Source: Hymenobacter monticola (GTDB lineage Bacteria; Bacteroidota; Bacteroidia; Cytophagales; Hymenobacteraceae). From it: a stretch of 64,000 nucleotides of DNA. The stretch is from positions 2,852,001 through 2,916,000 of the forward strand of contig NZ_CP094534.1 of assembly GCF_022811645.1 (NCBI RefSeq). Direction: 5' to 3'. Position 1 is the stretch's first letter; every line of letters begins with the position of its first letter. The notes under the pieces were generated by a model, which saw nothing but the letters and a program-made list of their open reading frames with translations, was not told the DNA's origin and did no database searches. The position numbers were made by a program, and so were the translations under genes. Shown here piece by piece: positions 1 to 9,161 of the stretch.

Positions 1-2
1 GC

Positions 3-344
3 TACGCTGAAGCCGCTGTGAGGGGAAACTACGCCGATGCCGTGCTGGTGCCGGCCGAAGCTGGACTTCCCGTCGATTCATTTTTAGCCATTGGTGATGC
101 ACCGGCCGAGGAAGGTGTGCCGGGCAGCGCTACATCGCGCGTATTGCTTACCGCTGTGGGACCGCAGAACCGAGGCTGGCACCTGAAGCTGGTGGCCGAA
201 GCCATCCGGCGCGCCGCCCAGACCGATGCTTCCTACGTGCTGATGACGACGCAAGCGACCAACCGTGCAGTGTTTCGGACCTGTGAAAAGCTGGGCTTCT
301 GCCTAGGCAGCACCACGCACGTTGTGGCCTGCCACGGCCGCTAA
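3..344 (+). CDS. GNAT-family N-acetyltransferase, 3' part (WecD-like)
   Basis: The reading frame is open to the left edge, so the gene begins outside the window; a GTG at 18 is only an internal candidate start. The visible part ends with a GNAT-type C-terminus: a conserved block around AVGPQNRGWHLKL resembling the acetyl-CoA loop, then NRAVFRTCEKLGF, the usual 'neighbour residue, ageing loop, EKLGF' end of sugar N-acetyltransferases such as WecD. Family members acetylate the amino group of nucleotide-linked amino sugars. Its place at the head of a polysaccharide cluster fits that role, but the substrate cannot be read from the fragment. Confidence 0.6.
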   Translation, partial: YAEAAVRGNYADAVLVPAEAGLPVDSFLAIGDAPAEEGVPGSATSRVLLTAVGPQNRGWHLKLVAEAIRRAAQTDASYVLMTTQATNRAVFRTCEKLGFCLGSTTHVVACHGR

Positions 345-384
345 GCGGTGTGGCCCTTACACGTCGCGGTTGGCGCAGCATCAA

Positions 385-392
385 TAAATTTG
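385..392 (+). promoter_or_regulatory. Putative -7 box of a Bacteroidota promoter
   Basis: TAAATTTG matches the Bacteroidota -7 consensus TAnnTTTG and lies 22 bp before the ATG of the glycosyltransferase at 415. No well-spaced -33 TTG was found. Confidence 0.4.
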
Positions 393-414
393 AATCAGAA
401 TTTAGTCAACCGAT

Positions 415-1353
415 ATGCCGAAGCTTTCCGTCATTGTTCCCTGCTATTTCAACGAGGAAAATATTCCGGTCACCGTATCCGGCCTAATCAGCAACGAAGC
501 TAATTTCCCCGCCGAAGTATCTTTCGAATATGTCTTTGTCGACGATGGCTCGGGCGATGCGACTGTGGCGGCCCTGCGGCGCGAGCAAGCCCGCTACCCC
601 GACCGGGTGCGGGTGGTGGAACTAGTGGCCAATGTGGGTTCCTATAATGCCATCGTGGCTGGGATGGAGCACGCTACCGGCGACTGCATGTCTATCATTA
701 CAGCCGACCTGCAGGACCCGCCTGAGCTGATGATGCAGATGTATGATTATTGGACCAAAGGCTTCAAACTAATTATCGGCAACCGGCAAGACCGTGAAGA
801 GGCCGGTTTGAACCAGACCTTTGCTAAAATATTTCATTGGTTAATGAAGCATCTGGCGTTGCGCAATATTCCCGACGGCGGCTTCGATTTTGTCTTTTTC
901 GACCGGCAGGTGTGCGACGAAGTAGTGCGGATGCAGGAGCGCAACAGCAATCTGTTTTACCTCATGGTATGGCTAGGGTATGCCTACGTGAACATCCCAT
1001 ATGTGCGTCGCAAACGCGAAATAGGAAAATCGCGATGGACCCTGCAAAAGAAAATCAAGCTATTGCTTGATTCGCTGTTGTCTTTCTCTTATTTCCCCAT
1101 CAGGGCCATTTCGGTACTTGGACTGGGCCTGGGGGGCGTGGCGTTCCTCTACGGTATTTATATAATCGGGCTGAGACTTTTGGGCGGTAGCGGTCCAACT
1201 GGCTGGACCGCACTGATGGTTGTTATTCTATTTGTCGCGGCCTTTCAGATGGTTGCGCTGGGAGTAATTGGGGAGTATGTATGGCGGGGGTTAGACGCTG
1301 CCCGCCGTCGACCTCTGTATGTGGTGAAGCAGTATGACGGAGCAATAAAGTAG
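415..1353 (+). CDS. Family 2 glycosyltransferase, GtrB/DPM1-like, membrane-anchored
   Basis: The 312-residue protein has an N-terminal GT-A fold with VFVDDGSGD near residue 41 and TADLQDPPE near 97, the nucleotide-sugar and metal site of polyprenyl-phosphate glycosyltransferases. Two hydrophobic helices near the C-terminus, about residues 230-256 and 263-291, anchor it in the inner membrane as in GtrB and ArnC. The family moves a sugar from a nucleotide donor to undecaprenyl phosphate for use on the periplasmic side. The next gene is a large polytopic protein, the kind of partner that would use such a lipid-linked sugar. The sugar is unknown. A -7 box at 385 supports this start. Confidence 0.85.
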   Translation: MPKLSVIVPCYFNEENIPVTVSGLISNEANFPAEVSFEYVFVDDGSGDATVAALRREQARYPDRVRVVELVANVGSYNAIVAGMEHATGDCMSIITADLQDPPELMMQMYDYWTKGFKLIIGNRQDREEAGLNQTFAKIFHWLMKHLALRNIPDGGFDFVFFDRQVCDEVVRMQERNSNLFYLMVWLGYAYVNIPYVRRKREIGKSRWTLQKKIKLLLDSLLSFSYFPIRAISVLGLGLGGVAFLYGIYIIGLRLLGGSGPTGWTALMVVILFVAAFQMVALGVIGEYVWRGLDAARRRPLYVVKQYDGAIK

Positions 1354-1475
1354 GTGCACAGAAGCCAATCCCCATTATCAATGAAAACGCAGTGCCAACC
1401 CAAGATTGCGCCATGCAGTGACATGCGTTTGCTACTGCCACGCCATGGCGCGTTTCACAGTTTCTTATTGTCTCA

Positions 1476-3419
1476 ATGAATCTGTTCTTACCGAATCTAG
1501 TGTTGACCTTACTGGTCCTGGTTATTGCTTACGCTTTGGGCCGGTTATTGTTAGGGCGTGCTGCCGAAGCGTCCGAGCCTTACTTTGGCGTCATGCTGGC
1601 TCTAACCTGTGGACTGAGCTTGCTGGTCGGCCTCTACGCGGTGTTCCGGACGGCCGGACACACCATTTTACTGCCTGTGCCCTTGCTGCTAGGATGGGTG
1701 GTGTGGAAGCAACGGGGCAGGGCTCCCGGGCAGGCGCCCGCAGTGTCACGCGCTTTCGTAAATGTATTGCTAATGGGGGGACTGCTCTACACGGCACGTT
1801 TTCTCTGCTTCTACAATCCCAGCTCTTCTTATCTGCTGACCCCATTTGAGGATTTCATCTTCTACGCCCGAGTGAGCGTGGCCCTAAACCAGATGGGGGT
1901 CGAAAGCATCGCTTTAGAGTCGGTATTCCCGCAGTTTATTGCTGCTCAGCCATACCACTACTACGAGTTATGGCTGAATGCATTGTTGGTGCAACTGACA
2001 GGATGGTCGGCGCTGTGGTGCCTTTGCCTGACTAGCTACACCGTGCTGCTAACAATCGTGGTACTGGGTATTCGAGCCATTGTGGCCCACTTCGGGAAGT
2101 CGGCGCGCTGGGCTTGGGGACTGACGTTACTGCTTTCGCTGAGCAGCGGGGTCAACTGGCCGGTCTTTACGCGCTTTGCATTCACAAGAAACGGTAGCCT
2201 GCTGGCTGGCAGCCGTCTTTTTCTCATGGAGCCCAAACTGGCGCCCATCGCCGTATTCATCGCTCTTGGCACGCTGCTGCTGGTTAGGCGTCGCTACGAT
2301 TTAGCTGGGTTGGTGCTGGCCGTTATTCCGTTGGTATATGTAGCAACGGGGCCAGCCATTGGGGGCAGCGTGGTCATGCTAGCCGGGTACCTGCTACTAA
2401 GCCGGCGGGCCACCCTTGCAGAAGTGCTGGCGCTTTTGGGTCCCATCGTGCTGGCCGTAGGATACTTCGGCCTGTTTTACGCGTTGCAACCTGCTCCTGT
2501 TGAATTGCCACAGGCTGGAAATACGCTGTTTGACGAAATTGTGCCAAAGCTTTCGCAAGCCCGGACGTTGCTCAATCTGTTTATCGGCACTCTGCTGCTG
2601 TATGGCTTGTATTTCAGCCTGCCATTGGCGGCGTGTGCCGTGGTGGCTACCCGCCTCACGCGCTTGCGCCAATGGCAAGCGCTGCTTCCCGTGCTGGTGT
2701 GGATGGGCGGTGGAATGTTGCTGGCTGCGGCGGGGTACAGCCTGGCATCGCGCTTCATCGATGCGTTTCAGTTCTCGGGTAACGTTACGGGCGCGTTGCT
2801 ACCGGTTGGGTTGGCCGTGCTATTGGCCTCGGCTTTCCCATTGGTATCTGCTTGGCGGCGGGCAATAGCACTGCTGTTATTATCTGTTGCCGTAGTCGTC
2901 AATTATTATCCGCTGTTCCAAAACAAAATCCAGGCGCAGCAGGAGAGAACCTACGCTGATGGGTTTCTGCGGCAGGTACAGGACGCCTTACCTGACAAGA
3001 ACGTGCGGGTTGGCTTCTTGCTGAGCGACAATGACTACAAAAACACCTATATGCTTTCGGAGGATACATACGCAGCAGGAACCTACGTAGCCGGGCTCAG
3101 CAATAAATATGACTTGATAAGCCTTTCGCTCTTTGCGGTCGACAGCTTGACTACCGACCCGCGGTTTCAACGAGATTCTGTGCAGGCCCGCCAGCGCCTG
3201 CACAGTGCCAGCCTGTACCGTTACTCCCGGCTGAGGCCCGCGGCACCGGCGGCGACGTTGGAAAGCATGCAATACCAGTTCGTTAAGCAGTTTGATATTG
3301 CATTCATATGCGTGTCCGCAACGGCCACGTTGCCAAATTCCTTGCGACAGCTGGTTGAACGAGAAATCAGGGACCCAAGGTCCGGCGAAAAATTCTATGT
3401 GCTCAACCACCCACAGTAA
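1476..3419 (+). CDS. Large polytopic membrane protein, possible GT-C glycosyltransferase or polymerase
   Basis: The 647-residue protein has roughly a dozen hydrophobic segments between residues 1 and about 480, then a soluble tail of about 160 residues. A first long loop after residue ~105 contains acidic residues (around FEDFIFYARVSVALNQMG) and a YHYYELWLNALL block, as in GT-C proteins that use polyprenyl-phosphate sugars. I recognise no family-defining motif. It follows the GtrB-like gene by 122 bp and may use the lipid-linked sugar made there. An O-antigen polymerase role is also possible. The call is based on topology and context only. Confidence 0.55.
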   Translation: MNLFLPNLVLTLLVLVIAYALGRLLLGRAAEASEPYFGVMLALTCGLSLLVGLYAVFRTAGHTILLPVPLLLGWVVWKQRGRAPGQAPAVSRAFVNVLLMGGLLYTARFLCFYNPSSSYLLTPFEDFIFYARVSVALNQMGVESIALESVFPQFIAAQPYHYYELWLNALLVQLTGWSALWCLCLTSYTVLLTIVVLGIRAIVAHFGKSARWAWGLTLLLSLSSGVNWPVFTRFAFTRNGSLLAGSRLFLMEPKLAPIAVFIALGTLLLVRRRYDLAGLVLAVIPLVYVATGPAIGGSVVMLAGYLLLSRRATLAEVLALLGPIVLAVGYFGLFYALQPAPVELPQAGNTLFDEIVPKLSQARTLLNLFIGTLLLYGLYFSLPLAACAVVATRLTRLRQWQALLPVLVWMGGGMLLAAAGYSLASRFIDAFQFSGNVTGALLPVGLAVLLASAFPLVSAWRRAIALLLLSVAVVVNYYPLFQNKIQAQQERTYADGFLRQVQDALPDKNVRVGFLLSDNDYKNTYMLSEDTYAAGTYVAGLSNKYDLISLSLFAVDSLTTDPRFQRDSVQARQRLHSASLYRYSRLRPAAPAATLESMQYQFVKQFDIAFICVSATATLPNSLRQLVEREIRDPRSGEKFYVLNHPQ

Positions 3420-3581
3420 ATAAAAAGGAATCGCATTGTACCCTTGCTGCCGTAAAATGAAGCGGAGTGCTATTGGCCGAGTTCATGCGTCATTCCGAGC
3501 TGAATGAGCGGTTTAAGGAGCAATGGCGCGCCTTGAGCGCCGAAACAGACTTTTCTGCCGCTGTTCCCAACTGGCAGTGGC

Positions 3582-3589
3582 TATCTTTG
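3582..3589 (+). promoter_or_regulatory. Putative -7 box before the aminosugar genes
   Basis: TATCTTTG matches TAnnTTTG and lies 28 bp before the ATG at 3618. It supports that start and a transcription unit beginning with the aminotransferase. A -33 TTG is not obvious. Confidence 0.45.
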
Positions 3590-3617
3590 TGCCCCGACCC
3601 CCTTTGCCTGTTATCGC

Positions 3618-4721
3618 ATGATTGTTCCTTTTCTTTCTTTCGCTCCGCAACACGACCCCATCCGTTCCGAGGTATTAGCCGCAATGGCCGATGTTTATGA
3701 TAAGCAATGGTACGTGCTGGGCGACCAGGTGAAAAACTTCGAAGCGGAGTACAGTGCCTTCAACGAAGTGCAGCACACCATCGGTGTGGCCAACGGCCTC
3801 GATGCGCTGCACCTAGCTCTCAGGGCCCTGAATGTAGGTCCCGGCGACGAGGTGATTGTCCCGAGCAATACGTACATCGCTACCTGGCTGGCAGTCTCCT
3901 ACGTGGGTGCCACCGTTGTGCCAGTTGAGCCCAACCTGCAGACGTATAATCTCGACCCCGCCCGTCTCGAAGCGGCCATCACCCCTCGCACTAAAGGTAT
4001 TATGCCTGTGCACCTCTACGGCCAAGCCTGCGAGATGGAGCCCATTATGGAAGTGGCCCGCAAGCATGGCCTGTGGGTAGTGGAAGACAATGCCCAGGCC
4101 CAAGGCGCAGCTTGGGCGGGCGGCCTCACCGGCACTTTTGGCGCAGCCAACGGCACCAGCTTTTACCCCGGCAAAAACCTTGGAGCCTTAGGCGACGCCG
4201 GGGCCGTGACCACCAACGATGAAGCGCTGGCCACCAAAATTCGCACCCTGCGCAACTATGGTTCGCAACAGAAGTACTACAACGAAGTAATCGGCCAGAA
4301 TTCCCGCCTCGACGAGTTGCAAGCCAGTGTGTTGCGGGTTAAACTCCAGCACTTGGCCGACTGGACAGCCCAGCGTCAGCAAGTGGCCGCCTGGTATGCC
4401 CAGCACCTCGCCGAGCTGGGCGACCTCGTACTTCCCACCGTCGCGGCTGGAGCCACTCACGTTTACCACCTCTACGTAGTACGCACCGCCCGGCGCGAGG
4501 CCCTGCAGCAGCACCTCACAGCCCAAGGCGTTGGCACACTCATTCACTACCCCGTGCCGCCGCACCGGCAGCAAGCCTACGCTCACCTGCACATGCCCGC
4601 TGGTGCTTTCCCCATTGCTGAGGAAATTGCTAACACCGCGCTGAGCCTGCCCATGTGGCCCGGTATGCAGGAAGATGACGTCGTCCGGGTAGCCGCGGCA
4701 ATGCGTTCTTTTTTTGAATAA
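3618..4721 (+). CDS. DegT/DnrJ/EryC1/StrS aminotransferase, FdtB/QdtB-like
   Basis: A PLP-dependent sugar 3-aminotransferase of 367 residues. K186 in [15 protein letters not shown] is the expected Schiff-base lysine, and D157 in [10 protein letters not shown] pairs with the PLP ring nitrogen. [12 protein letters not shown] and the [10 protein letters not shown] block are typical of FdtB/QdtB, which aminate dTDP-3-keto-6-deoxyhexose to dTDP-Fuc3N or dTDP-Qui3N. The next two genes are an FdtA-like ketoisomerase, which would supply the keto sugar, and an N-formyltransferase, which would use the product. Whether the sugar has the galacto or gluco configuration cannot be decided by eye. Confidence 0.87.
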   Translation: MIVPFLSFAPQHDPIRSEVLAAMADVYDKQWYVLGDQVKNFEAEYSAFNEVQHTIGVANGLDALHLALRALNVGPGDEVIVPSNTYIATWLAVSYVGATVVPVEPNLQTYNLDPARLEAAITPRTKGIMPVHLYGQACEMEPIMEVARKHGLWVVEDNAQAQGAAWAGGLTGTFGAANGTSFYPGKNLGALGDAGAVTTNDEALATKIRTLRNYGSQQKYYNEVIGQNSRLDELQASVLRVKLQHLADWTAQRQQVAAWYAQHLAELGDLVLPTVAAGATHVYHLYVVRTARREALQQHLTAQGVGTLIHYPVPPHRQQAYAHLHMPAGAFPIAEEIANTALSLPMWPGMQEDDVVRVAAAMRSFFE

Positions 4722-4733
4722 TTGCCGCTGGAG

Positions 4734-4776
4734 TTGCCGCTTCGAATATTTTTTGCCAAGATGTTCGAGGCGGCAA
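4734..4776. repeat. Imperfect inverted repeat between aminotransferase and ketoisomerase genes
   Basis: Arms at 4734-4746 and 4764-4776 (TTGCCGCTTCGAA and TTCGAGGCGGCAA) can pair over 13 bp with one mismatch around a 17-base loop. It lies just after the aminotransferase stop. There is no clean T-run, so it is a possible attenuator or mRNA-end stem, not a clear terminator. Confidence 0.4.
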
Positions 4777-4884
4777 TTATTGCTAATTACGGGAAAGTAG
4801 GATTGAAAACAACGCTGTTGCAAATCAGATTTAATTTGAATCGCGTTGAGCGGAAATTATTGTTGATTTTTTAGATACGTAGTA

Positions 4885-5301
4885 ATGGAAGGCCCTAGGT
4901 TTATTGACTTTCCCAAAATAGGCTCCTCTGCCTTAGGATATATTTCGGTGGCCCAGAATAGTGCGCTTCCTTTCGAAATTAAGCGGGTGTATTGGACCTA
5001 CTTTACCCCCGATTCTATGATAAGGGGCCACCATGCGCATCACGAACTGCAGCAGTTGATATTTGCTACCAGCGGTATCATTGAGTTCACGTTAGAGGAT
5101 TTGGATGGTAATCAGCAAACGTATCTATTGGATTCACCCAATAAAGGCCTATACATTCCACGTCTGTATTGGCGCACGATAAAATTTTCGCACAACGCAG
5201 TACTGTTATGTTTGGCGTCTATGGAATACGAGGAATCCGATTACATTCGTAGCTATTACGAATTTACAAAGTTGCGTGCCGACAGTTCCGATTTATCATG
5301 A
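4885..5301 (+). CDS. FdtA/QdtA-like dTDP-4-keto-6-deoxyglucose ketoisomerase (cupin)
   Basis: At 138 residues this matches the family length. The RGHHAHHELQQL block at about 47-58 carries the paired histidines (H50 and H52) of the FdtA/QdtA R-G-x-H-A-H active site, and LDSPNKGLYIPRLYWRTIKF and EESDYIRSYYEF are further family blocks. These enzymes convert dTDP-4-keto-6-deoxyglucose to the 3-keto isomer, feeding the aminotransferase just upstream. The stop overlaps the next start as ATGA (5298-5301), so translation of the formyltransferase is probably coupled. Base composition is AT-richer than in the flanking glycosyltransferase clusters, suggesting import as a unit. Confidence 0.88.
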   Translation: MEGPRFIDFPKIGSSALGYISVAQNSALPFEIKRVYWTYFTPDSMIRGHHAHHELQQLIFATSGIIEFTLEDLDGNQQTYLLDSPNKGLYIPRLYWRTIKFSHNAVLLCLASMEYEESDYIRSYYEFTKLRADSSDLS

Positions 5302-6506
5302 AGCCGATAATCTGTATTGCCGGTAAAAACGATATCGCGGCTAACGTACTCACTTTTGTAGCAAAGCACTATGACGTGGCGCAGGTATTTGCGGTCGCCA
5401 ACCGAGATGATACCGGGCATTCTACTTGGCAACAATCACTCACTGCTACTGCGCAACGGCTAGGCGTTGAACTCATTATCTTAGAGCAGGCATACGCCAT
5501 ACCTCAACTACATTTTTTTTCGGTAGAATTCGACCGGATTGTATTACCTCAAAGGTTCAGTAGCGGTGCGCAGCTCTACAATATTCACTTCTCATTACTA
5601 CCACGTTACAAAGGCGTGTATACGGCCATCTGGCCAATTTTAAACGGTGAAACAGAAACCGGTGTGACACTACACCGCATGGAAGCCGGAATCGATACCG
5701 GGCCCATTATTCATCAGCGCAAAATAACGCTCGGTCCTAACGATACTGCGCGTGATGTATATCATAGCTGTCTTGCGCTTGGCCACGAGGTCCTATGCGA
5801 GTTTATTCCGCAGTTGGTGGCTAAACCGCTCGCCGGTACGTTGCAGCCTGCAATGGGCTCTACCTATTATGGACCTAAGTCAATAGATTTCGCTAATCTG
5901 CCAATTGACTTGCGCCAAACGGCTTTTCAGGTTCATAACGCAGTGCGCGCCTTTACATTTCAGGAATACCAATTGCCCAGCGTGCTGGGGAGGCGGGTTC
6001 GGGCATCGCATATTACAACCACCGCCAGTACGGCCAAGCCTGGTACGATATTGGCAGAAGATGCCGAATTCTTTAGCATTAGCACGATAGACTTTGACCT
6101 TCAGCTGGTGAAGGATTATTCGATAGAGCTTTTGCAGGCGATTGACGCTGGAGATGAAAAGCAGGTAGAAGCCGTGTTGCCCTATGTACCTGATTTGGAA
6201 GTGCGCACCCGGCAAGGATGGACGCCTTTGATGAAAGCGGCTTACGCCAATCATTTGCCAATAGCCAAAGCATTGCTCGCTGCTGGTGCCGACGTGAACG
6301 CCACGACAAAAAAGGGAACAAGCGTGCTCATGTACGCCAAAACGGCCGCTGCCCAATCAGGCAATTTAGCGTTAGTAGAGTACCTGCTGCTAACCGGTGC
6401 TGATGTCAATGCAAAAGACATAACTGGTAAGTCGGTGCTGGATTATGCTGAATTGGAAGGTAATCCAGCGGTTGTGGCGCTGTTGGCTAGCAGAATAACC
6501 TCTTAG
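5298..6506 (+). CDS. Sugar N-formyltransferase with C-terminal ankyrin repeats (QdtF-like)
   Basis: Residues 1-180 are a methionyl-tRNA-formyltransferase-like domain. NIHFSLLPRYKG (N95, H97) and TGVTLHRMEAGIDTGPI (D133) give the Asn-His-Asp triad that moves a formyl group from N10-formyltetrahydrofolate to a sugar amine. A linker-like middle region follows. About three ankyrin repeats fill residues 275-402 (GWTPLMKAAYANH, AGADVNATTKKG, GADVNAKDITG). This architecture is known from QdtF of Providencia alcalifaciens, which formylates dTDP-Qui3N and binds a second ligand at the ankyrin part. With the FdtA/FdtB-like genes upstream, the product is predicted to be a dTDP-3-formamido-3,6-dideoxyhexose. 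Its start overlaps the ketoisomerase stop. Confidence 0.88.
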   Translation: MKPIICIAGKNDIAANVLTFVAKHYDVAQVFAVANRDDTGHSTWQQSLTATAQRLGVELIILEQAYAIPQLHFFSVEFDRIVLPQRFSSGAQLYNIHFSLLPRYKGVYTAIWPILNGETETGVTLHRMEAGIDTGPIIHQRKITLGPNDTARDVYHSCLALGHEVLCEFIPQLVAKPLAGTLQPAMGSTYYGPKSIDFANLPIDLRQTAFQVHNAVRAFTFQEYQLPSVLGRRVRASHITTTASTAKPGTILAEDAEFFSISTIDFDLQLVKDYSIELLQAIDAGDEKQVEAVLPYVPDLEVRTRQGWTPLMKAAYANHLPIAKALLAAGADVNATTKKGTSVLMYAKTAAAQSGNLALVEYLLLTGADVNAKDITGKSVLDYAELEGNPAVVALLASRITS

Positions 6507-6531
6507 CTTATTTAATTGCGTAATAATTTAG

Positions 6532-7479
6532 ATGAATAGCAATTTTCCTTTAGTATCCGTATTTGTTGCTTCGTATAATAATGCTCGGTATATACAGCAG
6601 TCACTAGAGAGCGTACGGCAGCAAACCTACCCATCCATTGAACTCATCATTGTGGATGATGCTTCGACCGACAGTTCGGTAGAGGTAATTCGGGAATGGC
6701 TGACCCAAACTGGCTATGAGGCTAAATTTATTATCAACGAAACTAATTTAGGCGTATGTAAGTCGAGCAATGTTTTTCTAAGTCACGCCACTGGGACTTA
6801 CATCTCATGGCTAGCTTCTGATGACATTATGCTGCCGCAGAAGCTGGATACTCAGGTTACATTGCTGGAAAATAGTCCTCAAAAGGTTGGGGTTGTGTAC
6901 AGTGACGCCGTGGTGATTGGAGCTGATAGTAAGCAATATTTCAGTCGCTTCATTCAAATGCACCGGCAGTTTGTCGATGTTCCGCAGGGCTATATCTTCC
7001 CTGTGCTGCTGCAAGACAATTACATTCCGGTGATGACGGCACTGTTTCGCCGCAGCTGTTTTGATGAATGCGGCTGGTACGATGAAGACTTGAACTACGA
7101 AGATTGGGATATTCTACTACGCTTTGCCCGTAAATTCGAGTTTATATATTCTGATTATGTAGCAGCCCAGTATCGCGTCCATAGCGCTAGCTTAAGCCAG
7201 AAGTTACAGAGCCTAACGTCTCTGGAAAGCAGTTTTAAACTGCTATACAAACATATAGCCATCAATGCCGAATGTGATGCGATTATCAAGGGCAAACTTC
7301 GGCACCTGCTTGACCGGATGTATTATCTGAAGTCGCCCCGGCAACGGGAGTATATGGAGAAATACTACGCCTACTTCAACGACGAGTGGCTATTCAAATT
7401 TGCTCTAAAATCGGGCCTGCCTTACTTCCGATTGCTGCGCATTCAGCGTTTGCTGGGTCGCTTCACGGGCAAAGCTTAG
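6532..7479 (+). CDS. Family 2 glycosyltransferase
   Basis: The 315-residue GT-A protein begins with the usual VSVFVASYNNARYIQQSLES strand-helix, followed by IIVDDASTDSS near residue 39 and LASDDIML near 97 as the nucleotide and metal sites. CGWYDEDLNYEDWDILLRFA near residue 180 is the acceptor-side ED block of this family. No membrane anchor is seen. It follows the formyltransferase by 25 bp and is AT-rich like it, so it may transfer the formylated amino sugar. That substrate is inferred from position only. Confidence 0.8.
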   Translation: MNSNFPLVSVFVASYNNARYIQQSLESVRQQTYPSIELIIVDDASTDSSVEVIREWLTQTGYEAKFIINETNLGVCKSSNVFLSHATGTYISWLASDDIMLPQKLDTQVTLLENSPQKVGVVYSDAVVIGADSKQYFSRFIQMHRQFVDVPQGYIFPVLLQDNYIPVMTALFRRSCFDECGWYDEDLNYEDWDILLRFARKFEFIYSDYVAAQYRVHSASLSQKLQSLTSLESSFKLLYKHIAINAECDAIIKGKLRHLLDRMYYLKSPRQREYMEKYYAYFNDEWLFKFALKSGLPYFRLLRIQRLLGRFTGKA

Positions 7480-7529
7480 TCTAACCAATCATGTTGGGCC
7501 GAACGTACCTTTCCTATAGTTAAACCGCC

Positions 7530-8369
7530 ATGAACCAGCCCGTTGCCATCGTTGTGCCCGCCTACAAACGATTCGCGGACCTCACCGAGAGCGAGCGGAT
7601 TTCCTGGCGACAGTTCACGGACGTGTACCGTGCATATCCTTTCGTGCTGGTTTGTCCAGACTCGCTGGATGTGAATGGGTACACAAATTCTGCCTTGGCG
7701 CACCCGGTGCAACTCGAGCGGTTTGCCGACAGCTACTTCACCGGTACGGCTTCTTACAACAAACTGATGCTGTCGCTGGATTTTTTTCAGCGTTTCGCCG
7801 ACTACGAGTACATGCTGCTGTGCCAGCTCGATGTATTCGTGTTTCGCGACGACCTGCCCGAATGGTGCGCCAAGGGATATTCCTATGTGGGACCGCCTTG
7901 GTTTGCGGGCTTTGAGCCACCGCTGGCCGAGGCCCGGCTATGGGCAGTGGGCAATGGCGGCTATTCGTTGCGCAAAGTGGCCGACTGCTTGCGGGTGCTA
8001 CACACCCGGCAGGCTATTTTTTCGTGGTCCACGCTGCTGCGCGAATGTTTCTCGCCAGGACTGAAGAAGGGGCTGCTACAGTTGCCTGCCTTCCTGCGGC
8101 GCGGGCTGCTAGCTAACCAAACCCATCACACCCGCAATGACTACCCTGCTCAAGAAGATGTATTTTGGAGCATCATCTGTGCCGACCGGTTTGCTTGGTA
8201 TACCGTGCCCACGCCAACCGAAGCCTTGATGTTTGGCTTCGACTACCATCCTACATTGATGCTGGAGTTAAACGGCGGACGCCTGCCCATGGGGTTCCAT
8301 GCCTGGGACCGGCACCGCAATGAATTTTGGACAAAGCTGTTTGCTGAGCGAGGATATAACCTGAGGTAA
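7530..8369 (+). CDS. DUF5672-type putative glycosyltransferase
   Basis: The 279-residue soluble protein opens with a Rossmann-like strand (VAIVVPAYKRFADLTE) and carries YMLLCQLDVFVFRDDLPEW near residue 94, resembling the D-x-D site of GT-A enzymes. YVGPPWF, GNGGYSLRKV and PAQEDVFWSI are the recurring blocks of the DUF5672 family, found in polysaccharide clusters and considered glycosyltransferases. The reaction is not known. Codon and base use are GC-rich again, unlike the preceding gene, so the boundary of the AT-rich aminosugar block lies near 7.5 kb. Confidence 0.7.
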   Translation: MNQPVAIVVPAYKRFADLTESERISWRQFTDVYRAYPFVLVCPDSLDVNGYTNSALAHPVQLERFADSYFTGTASYNKLMLSLDFFQRFADYEYMLLCQLDVFVFRDDLPEWCAKGYSYVGPPWFAGFEPPLAEARLWAVGNGGYSLRKVADCLRVLHTRQAIFSWSTLLRECFSPGLKKGLLQLPAFLRRGLLANQTHHTRNDYPAQEDVFWSIICADRFAWYTVPTPTEALMFGFDYHPTLMLELNGGRLPMGFHAWDRHRNEFWTKLFAERGYNLR

Positions 8370-8410
8370 GGTTAATTACGGTATAGCTATTGACTGGTGC
8401 GATATTTTTT

Positions 8411-9156
8411 GGTGATGGTCTGCCAGGCATGATTAAGGCAATGGCGTTTTATAGTCACGAACCAGCTATGGGGGCGGTGTGCCAGCGACCAATTGCGCAA
8501 GAATGGCAGCAACGGTGGGCGGACCAAGTACTAGTGCAAGGATTGTCCTTACCAAGACTACCTGCACCCGGCCAGGCCGAACGGGCGGCGCGCTAATCGC
8601 TAGTGAAAAATCTCTTAATCGAACGCAACTTATAACGCAGCATTGTTCGGACTGCCAGCGTTTCGCGCATGCCGTGGCAAAGCTGGCAAAAAAAAAGCAT
8701 GGTAGCCAAGCCCATTCTTGCCGCGCCTGCGGCCGAGAAATGTCTAGCGCCGCATCTGGGAGGCGCTTGGACCGGATGAAATGTGAACATTTCTGGGCCG
8801 CCAAAACGCAAGGTTTGGCTTAATCTTACCGTTGAGTGGACCAGCCGGCGTGAGCACTAAGCCGAAGCCACAATGCGGCCACCGCCCTGAGGCTCTCGCA
8901 GGCCATGCCAACTGCTATAGCCGACACTTCGCTGACCTATTCCCCGCATATATATATGCTTCCGAGTTAGCAGCATCGACGCTGCCCCAATGGCGACGGC
9001 GGCACGAACATCGTCGAAGCCATCAATTGTTCCTTGCGCCAGCGCTGTGGGGTGCTCGTCTGCAAGTCCTTCGCCTTCAGTGAATTGTTGGCTGTGCACA
9101 CCACATAAATTAAAATTGTGGTTGATAATCATAACCTCATGTTACCTTGGAGCACC
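8411..9156 (+). mobile_element. Decayed IS1-family insertion sequence
   Basis: Between two genes lies 746 bp, the usual size of IS1 elements, with imperfect related ends: GGTGATGGTCTGCCAGGCAT at 8411 and CATGTTACCTTGGAGCACC ending at 9156. Conceptual translation in shifting frames gives IS1 transposase pieces in order: an InsA-like zinc-finger region (LRKNGSNGGRTKY, a stop, then CKDC, at about 8490-8540), a DEM-x-TF-x-GR block (about 8770-8800) and a C-terminal SLRQRCGVLV-like block (about 9025-9060). Several stops and frameshifts show it is dead. A target duplication was not recognisable. Confidence 0.72.
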
Positions 9157-9161
9157 GCCGT

